Notes: a model not told the origin generated them from the letters alone. A stretch of 64,000 bases of DNA from Luzula sylvatica (GCA_946800325.1 OX326957.1:20151007-20215006), one strand, 5' to 3'. Counted from the stretch's first letter, positions 33,750 to 47,500 are shown. Made by a program: numbers and translations.

Positions 33750-36700
33750 GGGGTAAAAATCTTCAAAGGTGGTGTTGGGGTAAAAATCTCCAAAGGGGGG
33801 GTAGGGGTAAAAATCTCCAAAGGGGGGTAGGGGGTAAAAATCTCCAAAGGGGGGGGGGGGGGGTTAGGGGGTAAAAATTTCCAAAGGGGGGGTAGGGGGT
33901 AAAAATCTCTAAAGGGGGGGTAGGGGGTAAAAATCTCCCAAGGGGGGGTAGGGAGTAAAGATCTCCAAAGGGGCGGTAGGGGGTAAAAATCTTCAAAGGG
34001 GGGGTAGGGGGTAAAAATCTCCAAAGGGGGGGGGGGGGGGTAGGGGTAAAAATCTCCAAAGGGGGGGGGGGGGGGGGTAGGGGGTAAAAATCTCCAAAGG
34101 GGGGGGGGGTAGGGGGTAAAAATGTCTAAGGGGGGGGGGGGGGGGGTAGGGGGTAAAAATCTCCCAAGGGGGGGTCGGGGGTAAAAATCTCAAAAGGGGG
34201 GGTAGGGGGTAAAAATCTTCAAAGGGGGGGTAGGGGGTAAAAATCTCCAAAGGGGGGGTAGGGGGAAAAATCTCCAAAGGGGGGGGGGGGGGGTAGGGGG
34301 TAAAAATCTCCAAAGGGGGGGGGGGGGGTAGGGGGTAAAAATCTCCAAAGGGGGGTAGGGGGTAAAAATCTCCAAAGGGGGGGGGGTAGGGGGTAAAAAT
34401 ATCCAAAGGGGGGGTAGGGGGTAAAAATATCCAAAGGGGGGGTAGGGGGTAAAAATCTCTAAAGGAGGGGGTAGGGGGTAAAAATATCCCAAGGGGTGGT
34501 AGGGGGTAAAGATCTCCAAAGGGGGGGTAGGGGGTAAAAATCTCCAAAGGGGGGGTAGGGGGTAAAAATCTTCAAAGGGGGGGGGGGGTAAGGGGTCAAA
34601 ATCTCCAAAGGGGGGGTAGGGGGTAAAAATCTCCAAAGGGGGGGGTAGGGGGTAAAAATCTCCAAAGGGGGGGGGGGGGGTAAAAATCTCTAAAGGGGGG
34701 GGGGGGGGGTAGGGGGTTAAAATCTTCAAAGGGGGGGTAGGGGGTAAAAATCTCGAAAGGGGGGGTAGGGGGTAAAAATATCCAAAGGGGGGTAGGGGTA
34801 AAAATCTCCAAAGGGGGGGTAGGGGGTAAAAATCTCCCAAGGGGGGGTAGGGGGTAAATATTTCCAAAGGGGGGTTGGGGGTAAAAATCTCCAAAGGGGG
34901 GTAGGGGGTAAAAATCTCCAAAGGGGGGGGGGGGGGGTAGGGGGTAAAAATCTCCCAAGGCGCGGTAGGGGGTAAAAATCTCCAAAGGGGGGGTAGGGGG
35001 TAAAAATATCCAAAGGGGGGGTAGGGGGTACAAATCTCCAAAGGGGGGTAGGGGGTAAAAATACCCAAAGGGGGGTAGGGGGTAAAAATCTCTAAAGGGG
35101 GGGGGGGGGGTAGGGAGTGAAAATCTCCGAAGGGGGGGGGGGGTAGTGGGTAAAAATCTCCCAAGGGGCGGTAGGGGGTAAAAATCTCCAAAGGGGGGGT
35201 AGGGGGTAAAAATATCCAAAGGGGGGGTAGGGGGTACAAATCTCCAAAGGGGGGTAGGGGGTAAAAATACCCAAAGGGGGGTAGGGGGTAAAAATCTCTA
35301 AAGGGGGTGGGGGGGTAGGGAGTAAAAATCTCCGAAGGGGGGGGGGGGGGGGGGGTAGGGGGTAAACATCTCAAAAGGGCGGGTAGGGGGAAAATCTCCA
35401 AAGGGGGGTAGGGCGTAAAAATCTCCAAAGGGGGGGGGGGGGTAGGGGTAAAAATCTCCAAAGGGGGGGTAGGGGGTAAAAATCTCCATAGGGGGGGGGT
35501 AGGTGGTAAAAATCTTCAAAGGGGGGGTAGGGGTAAAAATCTCCAAAGGGGGGGTAGGGGTAAAAATCTCCAAAGGGGGGGTAGGGGGTAAAAATCTCCA
35601 TCGGGTGGGTAGGGGGTAAAAATATTCAAAGGGGGGGGGGGGGGGTAGGTGGTAAAAATCTCCAAAGGGGGGGGGTTTGCGGGTAAAAATTTCCAAAGGG
35701 GGGGTAGGGGGTAAAAATCTCTAAAGGGGGGGTAGGCGGTAAAAATCTCCCAAGGGGGGGGGGGGGTAGGGGGTAAAGATCTCCAAAGGGGGGGTAGGGG
35801 TAAAAATCTTCAAAGGGGGGGTAGGGGGTAAAAATCTCCAAAGGGGGGGTAGGGGTAAAAATTTCCAAAAGGGGGGGTAGGGGGTAAAAATCTCCAAAGG
35901 GGTAGGGGGTAAAAATCTCCAAAGGGGGGGGGGGGGGTAGGGGTAAAAATCTCCAAAGGGGGGGGGGGGGGTAGGGCGTAAAAATCTCCAAAGGGGGGGT
36001 AGGGGGTAAAAATCTTCAAGGGGGGGGGGGGGGGGGTAGGGGGTAAAAATCTCCAAAGGGGGGGTAGGGGGTAAAAATCTCCAAAGGGGGGGGTAGGGGG
36101 TAAAAATCTCCAAAGGGGGGGTAGGGGGTAAAAATGTCCAAAGGGGGGGTAGGGGTAAAAATCTACAAAGGGGAGTAGGGCGTAAAAATCTCCAAAGGGG
36201 GGGGGGGGGTAGGGGTAAAAATCTCCAAAGGGGGGGGTAGGGGGTAAAAATCTCCATAGGGGGGGTAGGGGGTAAAAATCTTCAAAGGGGGTGTAGGGGT
36301 AAAAATCTCCAAAGGGGGGTAGGGGTAAAAATCTCCAAAGGGGGGTAGGGGGTAAAAATCTTCAAAGGGAGGGGGGGGGGGGGGGGGGTAGGGGGTAAAA
36401 ATCTCCAAAGGGGGGGGGGGGGGTTAGGGGGTAAAAATTTCCAAAGGGGGGGTAGGGGGTAAAAATCTCTAAAGGGGGGGTAGGGGGTAAAAATCTCCCA
36501 AGGGGGGCTAGGGGGTAAAGATCTCCAAAGGGGCGGTAGGGGGTAAAAATCTTCAAAGGGGGGGTAGGGGGTAAAAATCTCCAAAGGGGGGGGGGGGTAG
36601 GGGGTAAAAATCTCCAAAGGGGGGGGGGGGTAGGGGGTAAAAATCTCCAAAGGGGGGGTAGGGGTAAAAATCTCTAAGGGGGGGGGGGGGGTAGGGGGTA

Positions 36701-39170
36701 AAAATCTCCCAAGGGGGGGTCGGGGGTAAAAATCTCCAAAGGGGGGGTAGGGGGTAAAAATCATCAAAGGGGGGGGGGGGTAGGGGGTAAAAATCTCCAA
36801 AGGGGGGGTAGGGGGAAAAATCTCCAAAGGGGGGGGGGGGGTAGGGGGTAAAAATCTCCAAAAGGGGGGGGGGGGTAGGGGGTAAAAATCTCCAAAGGGG
36901 GGGTAGGGGGTAAAAATCTCCAAAGGGGGGGGGGGGGTAGGGGGTAAAAATCTCCAAAGGGGGGGGGGTAGGGGGTAAAAATATCCAAAGGGGGGGTAGG
37001 CGGTAAAAATATCCAAAGGGGGGTAGGGGGTAAAAATCTCTAAAGGAGGGGGTAGGGGGTAAAAATATCCCAAGGGGTGGTAGGGGGTAAAGATCTCCAA
37101 AGGGGGGGTAGGGGGTAAAAATCTCCAAAGCGGGGGTAGGGGGTAAAAATCTTCAAAGGGGGGGGGGGGTAAGGGGTCAAAATCTCCAAAGGGGGGGTAG
37201 GGGGTAAAAATCTCCAAAGGGGGGGTAGGGGGTAAAAATCTCCAAAGGGGGGGGGGGTATAAATCTCGAAAGGGGGGGGGGGGTAGGGGGTAAAAATCTT
37301 CAAAGGGGGGGTAGGGGGTAAAAATCTCGAAAGGTGGGGTAGGGGGTAAAAATATCCAAAGGGGGGTAGGGGTAAAAATCTCCAAAGGGGGGGTAGGGGG
37401 TAAAAATCTCCCAAGGGGGGGTAGGGGGTAAATATTTCCAAAGGGGGGTTGGGGGTAAAAATCTCCAAAGGGGGGTAGGGGGTAAAAATCTCCAAAGGGG
37501 GGGGGGGGGGGGGGGTAGGGGGTAAAAATCTCCCAAGGCGCGGTAGGGGGTAAAAATCTCCAAAGGGGGGGTAGGGGGTAAAAATATCCAAAGGGGGGGT
37601 AGGGGGTACAAATCTCCAAAGGGGGGTAGGGGGTAAAAATACCCAAAGGGGGGTAGGGGGTAAAAATCTCTAAAGGGGGGGGGGGGGGGGTAGGGAGTGA
37701 AAATCTCCGAAGCGGGGGGGGGGGGGGGTAGGGGGTAAAAATCTCCCAAGGGGCGGTAGGGGGTAAAAATCTCCAAAGGAGGGGTAGGGGGTAAAAATAT
37801 CCAAAGGGGGGGTAGGGGGTACAAATCTCCAAAGGGGGGTAGGGGGTAAAAATACCCAAAGGGGGGTAGGGGGTAAAAATCTTCAAAGGGAGGGGGGGGG
37901 GGGTAGGGGGTAAAAATCTCCAAAGGGGGGTAGGGGGTAAAAATCTCCAAAGGGGGGGGGGGGGGTTAGGGGGTAAAAATTTCCAAAGGGGGGGTAGGGG
38001 GTAAAAATCTCTAAAGGGGGGGTAGGGGGTAAAAATCTCCCAAGGGGGGGTAGGGGGTAAAGATCTCCAAAGGGGCGGTAGGGGGTAAAAATCTTCAAAG
38101 GGGGGGTAGGGGGTAAAAATCTCGAAAGGGGGGGGGGGGGGGTAGGGGGTAAAAATCTCCAAAGGGGGGGGGGGGGTAGGGGGTAAAAATCTCCAAAGGG
38201 GGGGTAGGGGTAAAAATCTCTAAGGGGGGGGGGGTAGGGGGTAAAAATCTCCCAAGGGGGGGTCGGGGGTAAAAATCTCCAAAGGGGGGGTAGGGGGTAA
38301 AAATCTTCAAAGGGGGGGGGGGGTAGGGGGTAAAAATCTCCAAAGGGGGGGTAGGGGGAAAAATCTCCAAAGGGGGGGGGGGGGGGTAGGGGGTAAAAAT
38401 CTCCAAAAGGGGGGGGGGGGGGGTAGGGGGTAAAAATCTCCAAAGGGGGGGGGGGGGGTAGGGGGTAAAAATCTCCAAAGGGGGGGGGGTAGGGGGTAAA
38501 AATATCCAAAGGGGGGGTAGGCGGTAAAAATATCCAAAGGGGGGGTAGGGGGTAAAAATCTCTAAAGGAGGGGGTAGGGGGTAAAAATATCCCAAGGGGT
38601 GGTAGGGGGTAAAGATCTCCAAAGGGGGGGTAGGGGGTAAAAATCTCCAAAGCGGGGGTAGGGGGTAAAAATCTTCAAAGGGGGGGGGGGGGGTAAGGGG
38701 TCAAAATCTCCAAAGGGGGGGTAGGGGGTAAAAATCTCCAAAGGGGGGGTAGGGGGTAAAAATATCCAATGGGGGGTAGGGGTAAAAATCTCCAAAGGGG
38801 GGGTAGGGGGTAAAAATCTCCCAAGGGGGGGTAGGGGGTAAATATTTCCAAAGGGGGGTTGGGGGTAAAAATCTCCAAAGGGGGGTAGGGGGTAAAAATC
38901 TCCAAAGGGGGGGGGGGGGGGGTAGGGGGTAAAAATCTCCCAAGGCGCGGTAGGGGGTAAAAATCTCCAAAGGGGGGGTAGGGGGTAAAAATATCCAAAG
39001 GGGGGGTAGGGGGTACAAATCTCCAAAGGGGGGTAGGGGGTAAAAATACCCAAAGGGGGGTAGGGGGTAAAAATCTCTAAAGGGGGGGGGGGTAGGGAGT
39101 GAAAATCTCCGAAGGGGGGGGGGGGTAGGGGGTAAAAATCTCCCAAGGGGCGGTAGGGGGTAAAAATCTC
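33750..39170 (-). repeat. Higher-order repeat, about 1.4-2.6 kb, three copies
   Basis: Defined by GGGTCGGGGG (34175, 36720, 38263), a CpG-bearing AAGGCGCGGTAGG unit (34961, 37539, 38946), and AAATATTTCC followed by GGGGTTGGGGG near 34855, 37431 and 38840. Spacing is about 2.55 kb between copies 1 and 2 and about 1.4-1.5 kb between 2 and 3. Several of these markers also occur in the 3.5-kb blocks to the left, so this is a rearranged relative of them. TTTGCGGG markers at 33199 and 35676 also fall in or next to it. Confidence 0.82.
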
Positions 39171-41060
39171 CAAAGGGGGGGTAGGGGGTAAAAATATCCA
39201 AAGGGGGGGTAGGGGGTACAAATCTCCAAAGGGGGGTAGGGGGTAAAAATACCCAAAGGGGGGTAGGGGGTAAAAATCTCTAAAGGGGGGGGGGGGGGGG
39301 GGGGTAGGGAGTAAAAATCTCCGAAGGGGGGGTAGGGGGTAAACATCTCAAAAGGGCGGGTTGGGGGAAAATCTCCAAAGGGGGGGGGTAGGGCGTAAAA
39401 ATCTCCAAAGGGGGGGGGGGGTAGGGGTAAAAATCTCCAAAGGGGGTGTAGGGGGTAAAAATCTCCATAGGGGGGGTAGGGGGTAAAAATCTTCAAAGAG
39501 GGGGTAGGGGTAAAAATCTCCAAAGGGGGGGTAGGGGTAAAAATCTCCAAAGGGGGGGTAGGGGGTACAAATCTCCAAAGGGTGGGTAGGGGGTAAAAAT
39601 ATTCAAAGGGGGGGGGGGTAGGCGGTAAAAATCTCCAAAGGGGGGGTAGGGGGTAAAAATCTCCAAAGGGGGGGGGGGGGGTTTGCGGGTAAAAATTTCC
39701 AAAGGGGGGGGGGTAGGGGGTAAAAAATCTCTAAAGGGGGGGTAGGGGGTAAAAATCTCCCAAGGGGGGGTAGGGGGTAAAGATCTCCAAAGGGGGGGTA
39801 GGGGTAAAAATCTTCAAAGGGGGGGTAGGGGGTAAAAATCTCCAAAGGGGGGGTAGGGGGTAAAAATCTTCAAAGGGGGGGGGGGGGGGGGGTAAGGGGT
39901 CAAAATCTCCAAAGGGTGGGAAGGGGGTAAAAATCTTCAAGGGGGGGGGGGGGGGTAAGGGGTCAAAATCTCCAAAGGGGGGGTAGGGGGTAAAAATCTC
40001 CAAAGGGGGGGTAGGGGGTAAAAATCTCCAAAGGGGGGGGGGGGGGGGTAGGGGGTAAAAATATCCAAAGCGGGGGTAGGGGAAAAATCTCTAACGGGGG
40101 GGTAGGGGGTAAAAATCTCCAAAGGGGGGGGGGGGGGTAGGGGTAAAAATCTCCAAAGGGGGGGTAGGGGTGAAAATCTCCAAAGGGGGGGTAGGGGGTA
40201 AAAATCTTCAAAGGGGGGGGGGGGGGGGTAAGGGGTCAAAATCTCCAAAGGGGGGGTAGGGGGTAAAAATCTCCAAAGGGGGGGTAGGGGGTAAAAATCT
40301 CCAAGGGGGGGGGGGGGGTAGGGGGCAAAAATATCCAAAGCGGGGGTAGGGGGAAAAATCTCTAAAGGGGGGGTAGGGGGTAAAAATCTCCAAAGGGGGG
40401 GTAGGGGTAAAAATCTCCAAAGGGGGGGTAGGGGTGAAAATCTCCAAAGGGGGGGTAGGGGGTAAAAATCTCCAAAGGGGGGGTAGGGGGTAAAAATCTT
40501 CAAAGGGGGGGTAGGGGGTAAAAATCTCCAAAGGGGGGGTAGGGTGTAAAAATATCCAAAGGGGGGTAGGGGTAAAAATCTCCAAAGGGGGGGGGGGGGG
40601 TAGGGGGTAAAAATCACCCAAGGGGGGGGGGGGTTGGGGTAGGGCGTAAAAATCTCCAAAGGGGGGTAGGGGGTAAAAATCTCCAAAGGGGGGGTAGGGG
40701 GTAAAAATCTCCAAAGGGGGGGGTAGGGGGTAAAAATCACCCAAGGGGGGGGGGGGCATTGGGGTAAGGCGTAAAAATCTCCAAAGGGGGGGGGGGGTAG
40801 GGGGTAAAAATCTCCAAAGGGGGGGTAGGGGGTAATAATCATCAAAGGGGGGGGGGTAAGCGGTCAAAATCTCCAAAGGGGGGTGTAGGGGGTAAAAATA
40901 TCCAAAGCGGGGGTAGGGGGTAAAAATCTCTAAAGGGGGGGGGGGGTAGGGGGTCAAAATCTCCAAAGGGGGGGGGGGGGGGGTAGGGGTAAAAATCTCC
41001 AAAGGGGGGGGGGGGGGGTAGGGGTGAAAATCTCCAAAGGGGGGGTAGGGGGTAAAAATC
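39170..41060 (-). repeat. 1.9-kb tandem duplication, copy 1
   Basis: Markers: GGTACAAATC (39216), GGGCGGGTTGGGGG (about 39355), a second TACAAATC (39566), TTTGCGGG (39682), CATTGGGGTAAGGCG (40757), GCGGTCAAAA (40860). Each recurs 1892-1898 bases later. The near-constant offset, despite homopolymer tracts in every unit, marks it as recent. Confidence 0.93.
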
Positions 41061-42980
41061 TCCAAAGGGGGGGTAGGGGGTAAAAATATCCAAAGGGGGG
41101 GTGGGGGGTACAAATCTCCAAAGGGGGGTAGGGGGTAAAAATACCCAAAGGGGGGTAGGGGGTAAAAATCTCTAAAGGGGGGGGGGGGGGGGGGGTAGGA
41201 AGTAAAAATCTCCGAAGGGGGGGGGGGGGTAGGGGGTAAACATCTCAAAAGGGCGGGTTGGGGGAAAATCTCCAAAGGGGGGGGTAGGGCGTAAAAATCT
41301 CCAAAGGGGGGGGGGGGGTAGGGGTAAAAATCTCCAAAGGGGGTGTAGGGGGTAAAAATCTCCATAGGGGGGGTAGGGGGTAAAAATCTTCAAAGAGGGG
41401 GTAGGGGTAAAAATCTCCAAAGGGGGGGTAGGGGTAAAAATCTCCAAAGGGGGGGTAGGGGGTACAAATCTCCAAAGGGTGGGTAGGGGGTAAAAATATT
41501 CAAAGGGGGGGGGGGGGGGTAGGCGGTAAAAATCTCCAAAGGGGGGGTAGGGGGTAAAAATCTCCAAAGGGGGGGGGGGTTTGCGGGTAAAAATTTCCAA
41601 AAGGGGGGGTAGGGGGTAAAAAATCTCTAAAGGGGGGGTAGGGGGTAAAAATCTCCCAAGGGGGGGTAGGGGGTAAAGATCTCCAAAGGGGGGTAGGGGT
41701 AAAAATCTTCAAAGGGGGGGTAGGGGGTAAAAATCTCCAAAGGGGGGGTAGGGGGTAAAAATCTTCAAAGGGGGGGGGGGGGGTAAGGGGTCAAAATCTC
41801 CAAAGGGTGGGAAGGGGGTAAAAATCTTCAAAGGGGGGGGGGGGGGTAAGGGGTCAAAATCTCCAAAGGGGGGGTAGGGGGTAAAAATCTCCAAAGGGGG
41901 GGTGGGGGGTAAAAATCTCCAAAGGGGGGGGGGGGGTAGGGGGTAAAAATATCCAAAGCGGGGGTAGGGGGAAAAATCTCTAACGGGGGGGTAGGGGGTA
42001 AAAATCTCCAAAGGGGGGGGGGGGGTAGGGGTAAAAATCTCCAAAGGGGGGGTAGGGGTGAAAATCTCCAAAGGGGGGGTAGGGGGTAAAAATCTTCAAA
42101 GGGGGGGGGGGGGTAAGGGGTCAAAATCTCCAAAGGGGGGGTAGGGGGTAAAAATCTCCAAAGGGGGGGTAGGGGGTAAAAATCTCCAAGGGGGGGGGGG
42201 GGTAGGGGGCAAAAATATCCAAAGCGGGGGTAGGGGGAAAAATCTCTAAAGGGGGGGTAGGGGGTAAAAATCTCCAAAGGGGGGGGGGGGGGTAGGGGTA
42301 AAAATCTCCAAAGGGGGGGTAGGGGTGAAAATCTCCAAAGGGGGGGTAGGGGGTAAAAATCTCCAAAGGGGGGGTAGGGGGTAAAAATCTTCAAAGGGGG
42401 GGTAGGGGGTAAAAATCTCCAAAGGGGGGGTAGGGTGTAAAAATATCCAAAGGGGGGTAGGGGTAAAAATCTCCAAAGGGGGGGGGGGGGGGGGTAGGGG
42501 GTAAAAATCACCCAAGGGGGGGGGGGGGGTTGGGGTAGGGCGTAAAAATCTCCAAAGGTGGGTAGGGGGTAAAAATCTCCAAAGGGGGGGTAGGGGGTAA
42601 AAATCTCCAAAGGGGGGGGTAGGGGGTAAAAATCACCCAAGGGGGGGGGGGGCATTGGGGTAAGGCGTAAAAATCTCCAAAGGGGGGGGTAGGGGGTAAA
42701 AATCTCCAAAGGGGGGGTAGGGGGTAAAAATCATCAAAGGGGGGGGGGTAAGCGGTCAAAATCTCCAAAGGGGGGTGTAGGGGGTAAAAATCTCCAAAGG
42801 GGGGGGGGGGGGTAGGGGGTAAAAATATCCAAAGCGGGGGTAGGGGGTAAAAATCTCTAAAGGGGGGGGGGGGTAGGGGGTCAAAATCTCCAAAGGGGGG
42901 GGGGGGGGGGGTAGGGGTAAAAATCTCCAAAGGGGGGGGGGGGTAGGGGTGAAAATCTCCAAAGGGGGGGTAGGGGGTAA
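41060..42980 (-). repeat. 1.9-kb tandem duplication, copy 2
   Basis: Markers at 41108, about 41252, 41463, 41580, 42653 and 42752. It differs from copy 1 in single units and tract lengths only. It also repeats the copy 1 end series (GGGTCAAAATC then GGGGTGAAAATC) near 42877-42950, with the offset grown to about 1928. Confidence 0.93.
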
Positions 42981-43214
42981 AAATCTCCAAAGGGGGGGGT
43001 AGGGGGTAAAAATCTTCAAAGGGGGGGTAGGGGGTAAAAATCTCGAAAGGGGGGGTAGGGGGTAAAAATATCCAAAGGGGGGTAGGGGTAAAAATCTCCA
43101 ATGGGGGGGTAGGGGGTAAAAATCTCCCAAGGGGGGGTAGGGGGTAAATATCTCCAAAGGGGGGTTGGGGGTAAAAATCTCCAAAGGGGGGTAGGGGGTA
43201 AAAATGTCCAAAGG

Positions 43215-44580
43215 GGGGGGGGGTAGCGGGTAAAAATCTCCAAAGGGGGGGGGGGGGGGGGTAGGGGGTAAAAATCTCCCAAGGGGCGGTAGGGGGTAAA
43301 AACCTCCAAAGGGGGGGTAGGGGGTAAAAATCTCCAAAGGGGGGGTAGGGGGGTAATAATCTTCAAAGGGGGGGTAGGGGGTAAAAATCTCCAAAGGGGG
43401 AGTAGGGGGTAAAAATCTCCAAAGGGGGGGTCGGGGGTAAAAATCTCCAAAGGGGGGGGGGGGGGGTAGGGGGTAAAAATCTTCAAAGGGGGGGGGGGGG
43501 TAGGCGGTAAAAATCTCGAAAGGGGGGGTAGGGGGTAAAAATATCCAAAGGGGGGTAGGGGTAAAAATCTCCAAAGGGGGGGTAGGGGGTAAAAATCTCC
43601 AAAGGGGGGGTAGCGGGTAAAAATCTCCAAAGGGGGGGGGGGGGGGGGGGTAGGGGGTAAAAATCTCCCAAGGGGCGGTAGGGGGTAAAAATCTCCAAAG
43701 GGGGGGTAGGGGGTAAAAATCTTCAAAGGGGGGTAGGGCGTAAAAATCTCCAAAGGGGGGGTAGGGGTAAATTTCTCCAAAGGGGGGGGGGGGCGGTAGG
43801 GGTGAAAATCTCCAAAGGGGGGGTAGGGGGTAAAAATCTCCAAAGGGGGGGGGGGGGGGGTAGGGGGTAAAAATCTTCAAAGGGGGGGGGGGGTAGGCGG
43901 TAAAAATCTCGAAAGGGGGGGTAGGGGGTAAAAATATCCAAAGGGGGGTAGGGGTAAAAATCTCCAAAGGGGGGGTAGGGGGTAAAAATCTCCAAAGGGG
44001 GGGTAGCGGGTAAAAATCTCCAAAGGGGGGGGGGGGGGGTAGGGGGTAAAAATCTCCCAAGGGGCGGTAGGGGGTAAAAATCTCCAAAGGGGGGGTAGGG
44101 GGTAAAAATATCCAAAGGGGAGGTAGGGGGTAAAAATCTCCAAAGGGGGGGTAGGGGGTAAAAATCTTCAAAGGGGGGGGGGGGGTAGGGGGTAAAAATC
44201 TCCAAAGGGGGGGTAGGCGGCAAAAATCTCGAATGGGGGGGGTAGGGGGTAAAAATATCCAAAGGGGGGTAGGGGTAAAAATCTCCAAAGGGGGGGTAGG
44301 GGGTAAAAATCTCCCAAGGGGGGGTAGGGGTAAATATCCCCAAAGGGGGGTTGGGGGTAAAAATCTCCAAAGGGGGGTAGGGGGTAAAAATCTCCAAAGG
44401 GGGGGTAGCGGGTAAAAATCTCCAAAGGGGGGGGGGGGGGTAGGGGGTAAAAATCTCCCAAGGGGCGGTAGGGGGTAAAAATCTCCAAAGGGGGGGTAGG
44501 GGGTAAAAATATCCAAAGGGGAGGTAGGGGGTAAAAATCTCCAAAGGGGGGGTAGGGGGTAAAAATCTTCAAAGGGGGGG
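43215..44580 (-). repeat. About 390-400 bp module, four marker copies
   Basis: A TAGCGGGTAAAA unit lies at 43224, 43611, 44004 and 44406 (spacings 387, 393 and 402), each followed by a long G tract, TCTCCCAAGGGGCGG and TCTTC units. A GGGGAGGTAGG unit recurs 401 bases apart (44121 and 44522). Single TAGCGGG units also occur near 46766. Confidence 0.88.
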
Positions 44581-47500
44581 GGGGGGGGGGGGGGGGGGGG
44601 GTAGGGGGTAAAAATCTCCAAAGGGGGGGTAGGGGGTAAAAATCTCCAAAGGGGGGGTAGGGCGTAAAAATCTCCAAAGGGGGGGGGGGGGGGTTTGCGG
44701 GTAAAAATTTCCAAAGGGGGGGTAGGGGGTAAAAATCTCTAAAGGGGGGGTAGGGGGTAAAAATCTCCCAAGGGGGGGTAGGGGGTAAAGATCTCCAAAG
44801 GGGGGGTAGGGGTAAAAATCTTCAAAGGGGGGGTAGGGGGTAAAAATCTCCAAAGGGGGGGTAGGGGTAAAAATCTCCAAAGGGGGGGGGGGGGGGGGGG
44901 GGGGTAGGGGGTAAAAATCTCCAAAGGGGGGGTAGGGGGTAAAAATCTCCAAAGGGGGGGGGGGGGGTAGGGGTAAAAATCTCCAAAGGGGGTGGTAGGG
45001 GGTAAAAATCTCCAAAGGGGGGGTAGGGGGTAAAAATCTCCAAAGGGGGGGTAGGGGGTAAAAATCTGCAAAGGGGGGGGGGGGGGTAGGGGGTAAAAAT
45101 CTCCAAAGGGGGGGTAGGGGGTAAAAATCTCCAAAGGGGGGGTAGGGGGTAAAAATCTCCAAAGGGGGGGTAGGGGGTAAAAATGTCCAAAGGGGGGGTA
45201 GGGGTAAAAATCTCCAAAGGGGGGTAGGGCGTAAAAATCTCCAAAGGGGGGGGGGGGGTAGGGGTAAAAATCTCCAAAGGGGGGGTAGGGGGTAAAAATC
45301 TCCATAGGGGGGGTAGGGGGTAAAAATCTTCAAAGGGGGTGTAGGGGTAAAAATCTCCAAAGGGGGGGTAGGGGTAAAAATCTCAAAGGGGGGGTAGGGT
45401 GTAAAAATCTCCAAAGGGTGGGTAGGGTGTAAAAATCTTCAAAGGGGGGGGGGGGGGGGTAGGGGGTAAAAATCTCCAAAGGGGGGGGGGGTTAGGGGGT
45501 AAAAATTTCCAAAGGGGGGGTAGGGGGTAAAAATCTCTAAAGGGGGGGTAGGGGGTAAAAATCTCCCAAGGGGGGGGTAGGGGGTAAAGATCTCCAAAGG
45601 GGGGGTAGGGGGTAAAAATCTTCAAAGGGGTGGTAGGGGGTAAAAATCTCCAAAGGGGAGGGGGGTAGGGGTAAAAATCTCCAAAGGGGGGGGGGGGTAG
45701 GGGGTAAAAATCTCCAAAGGGGGGGGGGGGGGGGTAGGGGGTAAAAATCTCCAAAGGGGGGGTAGGGGTTAAAAATCTCTAAAGGGGGGGGTGTAGGGGG
45801 TAAAAATCTCCCAAGGGGGGGGTCGGGGGTAAAAATCTCGAAAGGGGGGGTAGGGGGTAAAAATCTTCAAAGGGGGGGTAGGGGGTAAAAATCTCCAAAG
45901 GGGGGGTAGGGGGAAAAATCTCCAAAGGGGGGGGGGGGGTAGGGGGTAAAAATCTCCAAAGGGGGGGGGGGGGGGTAGGTGGTAAAAATCTCCAAAGGGG
46001 GGGGAGGGGGTAAAAATCTCCAAAGGGGGACGGGGAGGGGGTAAAAATCTCCAAAGGGGGGGGGGGGGGGGGTAGGGGGTAAAAACATCCAAAGGGGGGG
46101 GTAGGGTGTACAAATATCCAAAGGGGGGGTAGGGGGTAAAAATCTCTAAAGGAGGGGGTAGGGGGTAAAAATATCCCAAGGGGTGGTAGGGGGTAAAGAT
46201 CTCCAAAGGAGGGGTAGGGGGTAAAAATCTCCAAAGGGGGGGTAGGGGGTAAAAATCTTCAAAGGGGGGGGGGTAAGGGGTAAAAATCTCCAAAGGGGGG
46301 GTAGGGGGTAAAAATCTCCAAAGGGGGGGGGGGGGGGGGGGGGTGGTAGTGGGTAAAAATATCCAAAGCGGGGGTAGCGGGAAAAATCTCTAAAGGGGGG
46401 GTAGGGGGTAAAAATCTCCAAAGGGGGGGGGGGGGTAGGGGTAAAAATCTCCAAAGGGGGGGTAGGGGTGAAAATCTCCAAAGGGGGGGGTAGGGGGTAA
46501 AAATCTCCAAAGGGGGGGGGGGGGGGGGTAGGGGGTAAAAATCTTCAAAGGGGGGGTGGGGGGGTAGGGGGTAAAAATCTCGAAAGGGGGGGTAGGGGGT
46601 AAAAATATCCAAAGGGGGGTAGGGGTAAAAATCTCCAAAGGGGGGGTAGGGGGTAAAAATCTCCCAAGGGGGGGTAGGGGGTAAATATCCCCAAAGGGGG
46701 GTTGGGGGTAAAAATTTCCAAAGGGGGGTAGGGGGTAAAAATCTCCAAAGGGGGGGGGGGGGGGGTAGCGGGTAAAAATCTCCAAAGGGGGGGGGGGGTA
46801 GGGGGTAAAAATCTCCCAAGGGGCGGTAGGGGGTAAAAATCTCCAAAGGGGGGTAGGGGGTAAAAATCTCCAAAGGGGGGGTAGGGGATAAAAATCTCCA
46901 AAGGGGGGGTAGGGGGTAAAAATCATCAAAGGGGGGGGGGGGGGGGGGTAGGGGGTAAAAATCTCCAAAGCGGGGGTAGGGGGTAAAAATCTCCAAAGGG
47001 GGGGTAGGGGGTAAAAATCTCCAAAGGGGGGGGGGGTTTGCGGGTAAAAATTTCCAAAGGGGGGGTAGGGGGAAAAATCTCTAAAGGGGGGGTAGGGGGT
47101 AAAAATCTCCCAAGGGGGGGTAGGGGGTAAAGATCTCCAAAGGGGGGGTAGGGGTAAAAATCTCCAAAGGGGGGGTAGGGGGTAAAAATCTCCAAAGGGG
47201 GGGTAGGGGGTAAAAATCTCCAAAGGGGGGGGGGGGGGGGGTAGGGGTAAAAATCTCCAAAGGGGGGGGGGGGGGGTAGGGGGTAAAAATCTCCAAAGGG
47301 GGGGTAGGGGGTAAAAATCTGCAAAGGGGGGGGGGGGTAGGGGGTAAAAATGTCCAAAGGGGGGGTAGGGGGTAAAAATGTCCAAAGGGGGGGTAGGGGT
47401 AAAAATCTCCAAAGGGGGGTAGGGCGTAAAAATCTCCAAAGGGGGGGGGGGGGGGGGGTAGGGGTAAAAATCTCCAAAGGGGGGGTAGGGGGTAAAAATC

